Assembly (NCBI GenBank): GCA_037833965.1
Contig: AP031354.1
Location: 14,052,001-14,116,000, forward strand
Direction of reading: 5' to 3'
DNA: 64,000 bases
Source of the DNA: Marchantia polymorpha subsp. ruderalis
Taxonomy: Eukaryota; Streptophyta; Marchantiopsida; Marchantiales; Marchantiaceae
Shown: piece after piece, positions 35,497-45,506 of the stretch
Layout: each line of letters begins with the position of its first letter
How positions within the stretch are numbered: position 1 is the first letter of the stretch
The notes under the pieces: generated by a model
Told to the model about the DNA's origin: nothing
Database searches by the model: none
The model's input: the letters and a program-made list of their open reading frames with translations, nothing else
Program-made: the position numbers and the translations under genes

Positions 35497-36493
35497 TGTT
35501 TGTTAGATCTTTTTGGAGGTATCAGCACGGGTTAGGCTGCAGTGTTGCAGTCAGGTATTCTTGTACGTGGAGAAGGACGAGACTGCACGTCGGGTTTCTT
35601 CACGACATGTTACACAGTTGATGCAGCGTTTTCCTTTGTTGTTGCCGCGATCAGCTGTTCGAGGATACCAGAAGGCGTTGCCTTCAGACATTTCATTGCT
35701 AGGGGCGCCAGACCTCAATCGAGTTGGACATATCGATTTGGTGATTGCGGGATGGCCATGTCAGGGGCACACACGCGCTACGCATGGAGCAGGGTTACAT
35801 GACCCGAGATCTCGGATGTTTTGGGAGATGCTACGAGTGTTACGTCATCTCCAGGAGCAGCAGACACGTTCTCCCGCATACATTCTAGAGAACGTACCAT
35901 TGTTGGGTGACACTCGGGCCCAGTTGATGGCGAGTGTCCATGAGGTCAGGGCATGGATTGGATCAGCAGTGTTGTTGGATGCTGCGAGGGTTGGTTCACG
36001 TGCTCATTGTGCACGTTTGTGGTGGACCAACCTTGTACCACAAGAGATATTGCGTCATGCGTATGATTCTGTGCATCGTGATCCTACCCTCACCGTTGAC
36101 AGGATCTTGGATGTCTCTCGATGCTCTCAGGTGGTGAGAGTGGCGGATAGGTCACCCATGGCATTGATGAACCACGTAGGTCAGCCTTGGATGGCTTTGC
36201 CTACGTTGGTCAGTTATCCGGCATCACATGCATATCGTGATGGGGGACCTGGACTACTGTGGGACAGTACCCTATTGTACGCTACAAACGTGGATGGTAT
36301 TATGGACCCAAGCTTGGCGATTGTACGTGCCGGCTTGAGGTGCATGTTATGTGGGTCAATTGATCAGGCGGCCCATATGTTGGTGTGTGATAGGTGTTCT
36401 AGGGGATGGCACATGTCGTGCTTGACTCCACCTATCGATGTTGTTCCTACTGGACGGTGGGTTTGTCCTCGATGTACTTCAGAGGGTAGATGA
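35497..36493 (+). pseudogene. C5-cytosine DNA methyltransferase fused to a PHD finger (broken)
   Basis: Would transfer methyl groups from S-adenosylmethionine to cytosine C5. Motif I (AdoMet binding), LLDLFGGISTG at 35500-35532, is followed by a TAG at 35533. The frame shifts near 35555-35570 into a second frame open to 36493. That frame carries VEKDE (motif II-like), IDLVIAGWPCQG (motif IV; catalytic Cys codon 35759-35761), ILENVP (motif VI, ENV at 35888), RAHCARLWWTN (motif VIII-like) and TLVSYPASHA (motif IX-like). The style resembles the DNMT3/DRM de novo group, in DNMT3 order. I do not see motif X. A C4HC3 PHD finger follows at about 36335-36478: C..C, C..C within CDRCSRGWH, then H..C and CPRC. 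The region upstream (35266-35496) is in the Gag-protease frame, interrupted by TAA at 35410, so the enzyme was the C-terminal part of the polyprotein. Confidence 0.85.
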
Positions 36494-36652
36494 CTTGATC
36501 TTCACATGTTATGAATTGCAGATAGGCGGCTAACGATGGAGCAACATAGCACCCGGCCTACTGGTTCGCGCACCCACAAAGGTGCATAGCATGTAGTTGT
36601 AGATAGGGCTACTTGGGAGTCAGAGGGACCTGACCGCCAGCTAGGGGAGCGA
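36494..36652 (+). other. 3' untranslated stretch of the retroelement
   Basis: Between the PHD finger stop and B1. It ends in a purine-rich tract (GCTAGGGGAGCGAG), which could serve as a polypurine tract just upstream of B1. Confidence 0.4.
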
Positions 36653-36763
36653 GTTGTGATACCTGTGTGTGTGGACACTCTCGTTCCTTGTGTATGTATG
36701 TGTGAGTTGTGAGTAGAGCATGGCAGCGATGTATGATGTATGGCGATACCGAGTCGCACGATA
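36653..36763 (+). repeat. Terminal repeat B1
   Basis: 111 bp, nearly identical to 37069-37179 (GTTGTGATACCT ... GAGTCGCACGA). It ends GATA where B2 ends GACA, and is joined to A2 by the dinucleotide GC. Confidence 0.93.
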
Positions 36764-36765
36764 GC

Positions 36766-37068
36766 TGTCATGTGTATGCACGTTAGTGCAGTTGCAGATC
36801 GACGTTGGTGTCGATTTGAGTTCAGACACGTTGGATTCGAGTGTGAGTCGGGTGACGTTGGGAGTAGGCTAACGTTGAGACGTGAAGCGTAGGCTAGGTC
36901 GACTTTACAGGTTTATATTCGTGGCGAACTCGAAGAACTGTCAGTTCTTCGAGTTGAGCTTTATGCGCAGGGGTTTTCTCCACTAGCTTCGACTCTCATT
37001 CTACCTCAGGGTAGTGAGTTTGGCTCGACTCTCTATGTACAGTTTGTGTTTTGACACTTATGTTTTTA
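36766..37068 (+). repeat. Terminal repeat A2
   Basis: 303 bp matching A1, starting TGTCATGTGTATGCACG. It includes the same 29-base palindrome at 36927-36955 and is followed without gap by B2. Confidence 0.93.
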
Positions 37069-37179
37069 GTTGTGATACCTTTGTGTGTGGACACTCTCGT
37101 TCCTTGTGTATGTATGTGTGAGTTGTGAGTAGAGCATGGCAGCGATGTATGATGTATGGCGATACCGAGTCGCACGACA
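37069..37179 (+). repeat. Terminal repeat B2 and right end of the element
   Basis: 111-bp copy of B1. It ends GACA, complementary to the TGTC that starts A1, and is followed by GATT, which also precedes A1. Confidence 0.92.
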
Positions 37180-37183
37180 GATT

Positions 37184-39841
37184 GCACCAGCCAAAGATCC
37201 AATAAACAAGTAATCAATTGATCATAAAAGTGCAATTGTGGAGCTTGATGACTTTATACTAGTGCGGTGAAGTTAAGCCTATGAATGACTTAGTTACTTG
37301 CATCTTACTTTTTGTTGCATCGTAGTTTGCATCACAAGTATTCAATTAGTAGCAAGAATAACCGTACCGATGTTGAGAAAAAATTTGAACTCACATACAT
37401 ATCATCAACACAAGAATGCAGAAGCACAACGAACACTGTAAATTCATGATACATTCATGCTAGCTATTTCCACAAGAATGAACACGCACAACCACAATTT
37501 ACATTGAACATCTATGATTCATTCATGCAAACTACTTCCTTGTAACATCTTATTAGAAAATACTAAAAAAATTAAAGGTTGTTTTTCAGAATTCTACTAT
37601 ATAAAACTAGTTGAATAAAATTTTTCAAAAAGGGTTAAATTAACTTGGATTTAGTAAAGAATCAAATTAATTCCTAACACCAAGCTGATTTTTTTAACTA
37701 GGATCATAAAACTCAATAATCACAATTGGAGGTTTATCATAACTCATTATCTAAATATATGTTTTTGTGTAGAGTACATTCTGGGTGTAAAGAATCATAT
37801 ATTTAAAATTGAATCTATATATATAATTTATATAAAATATCACTTAAACTTAGTGATAAATCTTGTTAATTGGTAAGTGTAGATAAAAGTTGAAGATCAA
37901 TTAAAAAATTTCATTCAGAAATTTTAATATTTCTCTTGAGTAATTTTTTCAAATTTTTTTGTTACTAATAAGAGTTGTCTAAATTTTCACAAATATTTTG
38001 TAAATAAAATTCAATAATCCAAATTTTTTTTTATTTTTTTTTTCATATATTTTAATCATGTGTTTTACAATAAAATTTTTCTTAGACTTTAGAAAAATCT
38101 CATAAAACTCTTGCAGACAAATATTTATTTTATTGCATATAATAATTGGAAATTAGAAAGATATTGTAGATAATATCAGATTTTAGTCACATTTTATAAA
38201 TCAATTTTAAAATTGAAAATTAAATGAAAAAATGAATTTTTAATATATTATTTAGTACAATAAAATTCTCATTTAGTTAAAATATACGTTTTTTTAATAA
38301 CACGTTCAAAAATTAGTACTCATCATATCGCATAAAAATGTATATTTTCACGAAAATTCCATGAGAATGAAATTTAAATTAAATATTCTTCATAATGATA
38401 ATTACTTAATTATGCTGAAAATAATTATCTACTTAAACAGAAAATTTAAAATCCATTCTTACTAAAATTTAATACTAATTTAAATCTAATACTATAATTT
38501 TAAAAACATTACAAAAAAATTAATATATAATTAAATTAATTATATGAAAAAAATTCTTCTATTTTATTATTTTTATATAATAAAATATTAATTTACAAAT
38601 AATTAGTTTATCAGAAAATTTTTAAATGTACATAGAGTTTTGTATTTTTGCTTAATTTTGAACGGTGATTCATATTTATGTGTATATCCATATATTTAAT
38701 GTATAATTTGCACCAGACAATATATTTTAGCAATATTAATATGGCAATTGTCAGAAAAATTAGTCATCTTAATCTGATAAATACTTTCGATCGGTATAAA
38801 TTTTTGTTTCTTATCGAATTTATTTCTAATTTTCAAACACCAATTTTTATTTACATAGTTTACATTTACGTTTGTCAGTATTACTTCTTATCTATATTCC
38901 TATTCTCTTCATTCTTTCATACAAACTGAGTTTTTTACTTTCATAGTTTATATTAACATAATTTTTTATAAGAAACTTGATGGTATATGGGAATCTCAAT
39001 CTATTTGATAGGATTCAATTTACCTTATAATATTGTACATGCAGCTTATCTTCTTCCATACTCGGAATAGTGTTTACAAGTTTTGCCTCTACTGGGCCGA
39101 GATGAGAGAAAATTGGGTTTTTAGAAGCTTGTAAGTGATTAATTTTCGCAGATATTTCATAATATGATGGGAATTATGATGTTTTTCTACCATAGTCAGA
39201 TTTAGGTACATGCTTTTTGTAGACTTTTCCATCAGGTGTGAGGAGAAAGTATTTTTTTTGTTTTTACTCATTTTTTTGAATGTTACATTTTCTCCTTTCT
39301 TCTTGATTTGTAATTTTACCTTCTGATGAGAGTATTCCATTCGATGAATTCATTTTCCCACATCTGTCCTCATCTATTTTCTTTAGAACTTTGTCAGAGG
39401 TTTTTTCATTTTCATCCCTCGCGTTTACGCTTTCCACCAACGTATTGCACTTACATTGAGTACATATTACGACGTACGACGACGTTTCAACAAGCTATAT
39501 TCTGTTTCGAAGTTCTCCAGCAATATCTCGTTTACTTTAGGGAAAGCTAGGGCTCGCACGATCAGAGATGCGTTTCATTTCACCGCAATTTTACATGAAA
39601 TCACTCACATCAACCCGCACAAAATTAAACATGAGTTTCGTTATGGCGGAAGGTAGGAAGATAAAATTTTGATACCACGAAATACAAGGAGTACCGGAGG
39701 CCTAGATCGTTAATGCAGTTGACTTTCAACTTCTATACAAGCTTGAAGGGATCGTCTACGCATCCCAAGAATAAGACGACGACTGATAGACATACACTGG
39801 AAGAGATTCCTCTCTTCTCAGAACTTGATCTGATCTGTAGT
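37184..39841. other. AT-rich spacer and LHCB5 3' flank
   Basis: About 37500-39000 is very AT-rich without genes. Frames 38678-38929 (+) and 39089-39340 (-) are low-complexity translations and are not called. The last few hundred bases before 39842 should hold the LHCB5 3' UTR. Confidence 0.55.
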
Positions 39842-41235
39842 CTACAGGCTAGGAACGCGCTCGGCGCTTCCTTGCAGAACTGTCAGCAAATTGTTTCCGA
39901 ACGGATCGCTCAAGTGAGCGGCCAAGTTCTCGACGGGGCCCTCGCCGGTCACGTACGCCTGGATGAAGAATCCGAGCATGGAGAACATGGCCAGTCGTCC
40001 GTTCTTGATCTCCTTCACCTTCAACAAGGCGAACTGGTCGGGGTCCTTAGCTAGACCCAAGGGGTCGAATGCGCCACCGGGGTGGAGGCGGTCGAGGTCC
40101 TGCACGGCACACACGATTGTCAACATCGAATTTCAGGTGGAAGGTGAGCAATGACAACCTGCTCGAGACAACTTTGACTGTGATGATTCACTTACAGATC
40201 CGAGTGGGGACTTGTTGGTGGATCGGTAGTACTCGGCACCTCCGACGAGGATGACCTCGGCGATGACAGCGGCAGCTAGGTTCACTGGGATGCTGGCACC
40301 GAAGTATTGAAGGGTGTTTCCTTCGAGCAGAAGAGCTCCGGTCTGTTGCGAGAAAAATGTTAGTACAACGAAATATTCTGGATGACAGTTGTTTGAAAGG
40401 TAAGTGGTGCAACATATGTGCAAGTTGAGTGTCGATGTTCACCTTGAACCACACAGCCTCGGGCCCGCAGACGGCACCGTACTTGTTGAAGGCCTCGGGG
40501 AGGACGAATCCAGCTGCTCCGAGCATGGCCCAACGGGCGTGGATGAGCTCGTAGGCCTGGTACTTGTCGAAGTCGGCGGGCTTCTTGGAGAGACCGAAGG
40601 GGTCGAATCCGTAATCTCCGGGAACCTCACCCGTCAAGTACGCGGGGATATCAGACTTGTCCAAAAGACCCTCGGGCAAGTAGATTCTCCTGTCAGGGCC
40701 TGGAAAAAAATTGTCACACTAATCAGCAACAAGTTTTGCGCAGACATTGCGATTGTGGATCGAGCATCTGTGACCCTCGAAAATGACTACCCTTGCTGTC
40801 GCAGGCAGACTAAGGAACTCCGCACGCAGCGCCTAACGTCACGCTCGAGGGTATTCCCATTTTAAAATGAAAAGCTCTACAAGGCTTGCTGACATGAAAT
40901 CCACACTTCAGCTTGCGTTTCCCGCAATCGCCCGATTCCACCTCGCGTCAACCTTTCTTGGCCTAGTAATCCAACGCCAGGAAAAAGAAATTTCGAGGAC
41001 CCAGACCAGTCGGAAATTACTCACCATACCACTTGGCCAACTCGGCGTTGGAGGGTGGTGCGGTCTTGGCGACCTTGCCAGCGGCCTTCTTGGGAGCAGC
41101 ACCCTTCTTGTTGAAGAGGGCCACGACCTGGAACGGGGACGAGGTCCTGACGGAGGTGGAGGACGAGGCGACGAGGCCCTGTCCCAGGATCTCGGACCTT
41201 CCGAGCACGGCTGCGGTTCCTGCCATTGCCGCCAT
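39842..41235 (-). CDS. LHCB5: Chlorophyll a/b-binding protein CP26 (photosystem II minor antenna)
   Basis: Binds chlorophylls and carotenoids in the thylakoid membrane and links the photosystem II core to trimeric LHCII; also involved in photoprotection. Exons on the minus strand: 41235-41025, 40699-40443, 40342-40196 and 40099-39842. All junctions are GT/AG and in phase, giving 290 residues, normal for CP26. The N-terminus ([20 protein letters not shown] and a Ser/Thr-rich, then Lys/Ala-rich stretch) is a chloroplast transit peptide. WYGPDRR starts the mature-like region. The first LHC helix has ELIHARWAM (E121, H124, R126), and the third has [12 protein letters not shown] (E235, N238, R240). 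CP26 landmarks are GPEAVWFK and a C-terminal [14 protein letters not shown]. No defect is seen. Confidence 0.97.
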
Positions 41236-41904
41236 TTCTCCTCACTCTACAGAAAGCTTCGCGAAGCTCTCGCCCTCGACCTGCGGCTGCACTGCTGCTG
41301 CTCGACCCTGCTCTGCTGCTTGCTACGATCCCTGGATCGAGCGAGAAGAAATTGGAAGAAGAGCTGCTCGATTCCGCGCACTTGTGCCTGCTCAGGCCCC
41401 GCTTTCGGTCTCGCGTCCGCCATAGCCCGGCTCAGCCACAAGCGTGCCCGTGGGCCCGACCGCCTCCCACATCATCCCATGCATCCCATGCCCATCGATT
41501 CCACCAGATTTTACCATTAGGGAAGGAGTGAACCACAAGAAGATTCCTAGAATCTAACGATTCTGGCCGTGCGATGCGAAGATCTAGGGGTGGTGGAGGA
41601 CTCTGGAGGGACCCTGACGATAGCGCCATGCGATGGGGAGGGTCCAATTGGAAAAAAGAGGCATGGGGGAGTTATCTGGGCGATGGTTGGTGGAAGGGGC
41701 TTTATCTTGCCCCGATAAAGATGGGGGAATTTCGTCTCGGGCAAACCCGAGATTGGATAGAAGGGGCATGGAGGATGCATGATGCCCATGGCAGAGATGG
41801 GTGCAATCCAGAGTGGGCCAATCAGCGATGGGTCCTTCTGAGGTTTCCTCATCTCCTCCACATTTGCCCTGTACTTCTGCTAAAGCGAATCCCGCCGAAT
41901 GCAC
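41236..41904 (-). promoter_or_regulatory. LHCB5 5' UTR and upstream region with GATA and CCAAT motifs
   Basis: Upstream on the minus strand lie I-box/GATA-type motifs (TTATC on plus at 41672-41676 and 41702-41706; GATAA at 41714-41718) between CCAAT boxes (minus strand at 41752-41756; palindromic CCAATTGG at 41644-41651; plus strand at 41818-41822). Angiosperm LHC promoters are known for CCAAT plus GATA modules. The pair at 41701-41720 forms a CTTTATC/GATAAAG inverted repeat. No TATA box stands out. Overlapping plus- and minus-strand frames here (for example 41574-42050) are not called. Confidence 0.4.
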
Positions 41905-44674
41905 CTATGGGAGCTCTCTATCTCGTCCTCGTTCGTCTCACACATTTTTCGAACTCTCAATCTTATCGACCGATTTACGTCACGATGATTCATCGCATAC
42001 GAAAATTAATACTTCGTACTTGTTCCAATATCGTCGAGATTATACGGTAATAATTCATTGTGAATTTACTATAATTATGATGTTGGATGTCGGTAGTAGA
42101 ACTTCAAAATATCAGGGCTTGTCTCCGCAATCTGAATCTATTTTTCTCATCAGAATAATTCCACATACAATTACGCTTTGTAGTTACAGACTTGATTAAA
42201 TTTTTCCACTAAGCCCGTGAATCAAGTCAAGAATTAGACAATCAGAGAAAATGTGAAACTCCTTCAACTACAAAACAAAATTGTCTAAATTATTTCTTTG
42301 AGTATGATTCTACCAAGAAAATTTTTTAGATAATCGGCTTACAAATTTGATTTCTGAAGGTCTAGTAAGATATGTTTCAATTTTCTCTCTAGATATTTAA
42401 TGATAACATATCACATAATTACGTACATTTAATTTTTTTCAAAATCATGTTTTGTAGCTATAAAAATTTGTCACATTCCAAAATAATGCAATTTTCAAAA
42501 AATAATTTGTAACGAATTGAAAGATTAAATGTTTATTTGGATAAATAATGACCTAGATTCATGACTTCCAACATAAAATTCAAATTTTTCTCAACCGTTT
42601 CCAATATGTTTTGATTTGGTGATCGTGATTTTTTATTCTGATTTTTCTTGAAAAAAAGATGTTCATATTATTTTTTAACCCACATTTATTTGAATCTTAT
42701 TTCACATTATTGAAATTCTTAAATATTACTATTTTTAAACTATGAAAAAGGTGATACACAATAAATTTCAAACTTCATGTTTCAAAATAAATTAATTCAT
42801 ATTTATTCAAATTCAAATTCAAATTCAAGCTATTGATTTTATATCACTTTGAAAATGCAAATATACATGCGTCTATATTGAATAATCAATTCTTCAGCAT
42901 AAAAACATTTTCATTTTTTATTTAAATCTGGTTTCTGTTTTTTAGGATAAAAAACATTTTCGGAAAAAAGTTTTTTTTTTACTTAAAAGGAATCTTCTGA
43001 AAATAACACATAAATTTATATTTTTAAAGATATATAGAAAATTTCAAAAACTTATGAAAAAATTGTATTCAAGATTATAAATTATTAAAAAATTACATTT
43101 CATACTAGTACAAATTTATTAAAATTAAAAAAATTATTCAGGTGATTCACATATCTGGAAAAAAATTTAATATATATCAAATTTATTTTTAAAGAAAATC
43201 AACTATACTTGAAATAAACCTGGCAAAGAAAAAATCCAAGAATTAAGTACTAAAAAATATTTGCAAAAAAAAGGTAAAAAAATTAAAGAAAAATAACTTG
43301 ATTCCAATAATATCTTCAAACATTGATAATGAATTTTATTCAACATTCAAAAACTATCTTTTTGAAATATTATGTATATGTATATATAAACATATATATA
43401 AGATTCAAAAAAAAATTTGAATATTTTCAAAGTCTTGATCAATTGTATGATTATTCCATGAAAATGCTTACAACAATATTATCAAACATGAAACAGTACT
43501 TGATCCTCAAGGTGTACATACATAAATACATATTGATCACTTATGAGAAGTGAAAAAAATGAATTTTTATTGCAATATTAGTTATATAATTAAAGAAAAT
43601 CAAAATTTATCCGTAAATTTTGAGAATTTTATATTTAAAATAGTATGACTGTACTTAGGTAGATGAAATAAAATATTTTGAATCTTCTCAAATAATCAAT
43701 ATGATATATATGTGAGACATAAACAATTATGGAAACTAATAAAGATTGATAAGTTTCCTGATCATTATATAAATATGACAAAAATAATATTTAAATCATA
43801 ATGGATTTCTTTGACCAATTCTTTTTCAGTATTTTTAAAATTTATTATTATTAATCTAAGAATATTCAAATTATCTTAATTAATCATTCTAATGATATAT
43901 TCTAAAAATCAGCTCTATGTTAATCTACATGCAAAAATAATGGCTAGTCCACATCAAAAGCAATAAAGGGTTCGATCATTAGTATTGTAAAATATAGTCA
44001 AATTCGTATTTTGTAATTTTTGTATGCGTACATAGTTAACAAAACTTCTTTATCAAAGAGAATATAGTGAAAATCGAATATCATTTGTATATACAATGAG
44101 TGAATTTATTTGTTTCAGATGAGCATTTGTTGCATATCCAATGACATGAATATTGTATACATATACAACTTAATCTATTATCTCATGTGAAATCTGTATT
44201 AAAAATATAGGACAAACTTTTAAAATTTCATTTTGTAACATCTTCCTGGAATGCATATTGATTATGCATGCTCACTCTGAAGCAAGTTTCGTATGTTGAA
44301 AATTCATCTTTGATAATAAGAATATTGAGGTTGATTTAATAAATCCTTTAATTTTTTTTTATAATCTGAAATTCATATAAAAAGAAATATAAATATTTTG
44401 TTTTGTATATACAATTTTTAATTTTTAAATCTGATTGATATGGATTATTGAAAAAAGACTGACTTTGTATGAAACATTCTGTTACGAAAGTGCAGACAAG
44501 ACCAACTTCGGAGGCAATGGTGATACCTTGAGGACCCAGCCACCTCTTTTAGAGAACTTGGAGTTCTAGTAGCGATGGAGTTCTTTTAGTGTCTAGGAGT
44601 ATATATATATGTATGCAAATTCTCTAAACACCACTTGAATAAAAGGTGGACGATAAAAGTTTCACATGCACATT
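41905..44674. other. Very AT-rich spacer
   Basis: No gene seen. The only longer frame, 43323-43553 (+), is a Tyr/Ile/Lys-rich translation of AT-rich DNA. Confidence 0.6.
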
Positions 44675-45506
44675 AACTGATCAAAAAACACAATCTATGA
44701 CATGGATTTCTTATTTTTCCTTGACCAAAACCAATACTTTTATTGCTTTGTGTTGGTGAGAAGTCCAGAAAACAAAGGGTGATATTGACCTCGTTTACCA
44801 AAATCAACTAGATCTTAAATAGTACCATGGAAGATACAAATAAAAAATGGTGGTACCTTTTTATTATTGAGGTTTGTTCTCTCATCTTCAAACACTGTTG
44901 TTTTTTGTTTTGTTTCATGATGTATATGCCTAATAATAATGGTACTGATTTACTAACAAATATCCGGAAATAGAAAATAAAAATAGAGAGGACCAACGAG
45001 CTCAAGTAAGTAGGGCATGAAATGAGCATAACATGCGTTTGCACTAACATTGCCTAAACGTTCAACGATGAGTTTCGAGACAACAGCCGCAATTTCTAAA
45101 CTGGATTATGTTCATTACCTCCTAACGGTAGCTTTACATCCTTAACTAGTACATCTCTGCAGATGCTCATTTCATGCCCTACTTGCTTGACCTCATTGGT
45201 CTTCTCTACTTTTATTTTCTATTTCCGGATATTTGTTAATAAATAAGTACCATCATTATTACGCATATACATCATGAAAAAACAACATTGTTTGAAGATG
45301 AGAGAACAAACCTCAATAGAAAAGGTAACACCTTTTTTTATTTTTATCTTCCAGGGTACTTTTTAAGATCTAGTTGATTTTGGTAAACGAGGTCAATATC
45401 ACCCTTTGTTGTCTGGACTTCTCACCAACACAAAGCAATAAAAATATTGGTTTTGGTCAAGGAAAAATAAGAAATCCTTGTCATAGACTGTGTTTTCTGA
45501 TCAGTA
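44675..45506. repeat. Large inverted repeat (~350-bp arms, 133-bp spacer)
   Basis: The left arm 44675-45029 and right arm 45163-45506 are reverse complements with modest divergence. Shared blocks include CAAAGGGTGATATTGACCTC, TTGGTAAACGAGGTC (right), GAACAAACCTCAAT, ATTTCCGGATATTTGTTA and CATTTCATGCCCTACTTG. Outer ends are ACTGATCA and TGATCAGT. It has no coding capacity. It may be a fold-back element or a hairpin source of small RNAs. The minus frame 44808-45050 is a by-product. Confidence 0.85.

Larger units (their letters stand above)
29843..37179 (+). mobile_element. Retroelement carrying a C5-cytosine methyltransferase-PHD gene; split terminal repeats
   Basis: Terminal sequences are arranged A1 (29843-30145), internal region, B1 (36653-36763), GC, A2 (36766-37068), B2 (37069-37179). 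The two A copies are both 303 bp and the two B copies both 111 bp, about 97-98% alike by eye. The outer ends are TGTC and GACA, inverted complements, flanked by GATT (29839-29842 and 37180-37183), a possible 4-bp target duplication. Coding order is Gag, two zinc knuckles, retropepsin-like domain, C5-methyltransferase, PHD finger. No reverse transcriptase, RNase H, integrase or tyrosine recombinase is visible, so this copy is non-autonomous or deleted. A1-(ORFs)-B1A2B2 is the layout of PAT/Ngaro tyrosine-recombinase retrotransposons. TGTC/GACA ends, a retropepsin and a possible target duplication favour an LTR element (LTR = A+B) with a rearranged 5' side. I leave the class open. Confidence 0.85.

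Noticed and set aside
36494..37179. Hidden reverse transcriptase or integrase after the PHD finger
   Set aside because: Only about 160 bases separate the PHD stop from B1, and no YxDD, RNase H, integrase or tyrosine-recombinase motif was found anywhere in 29.8-37.2 kb.
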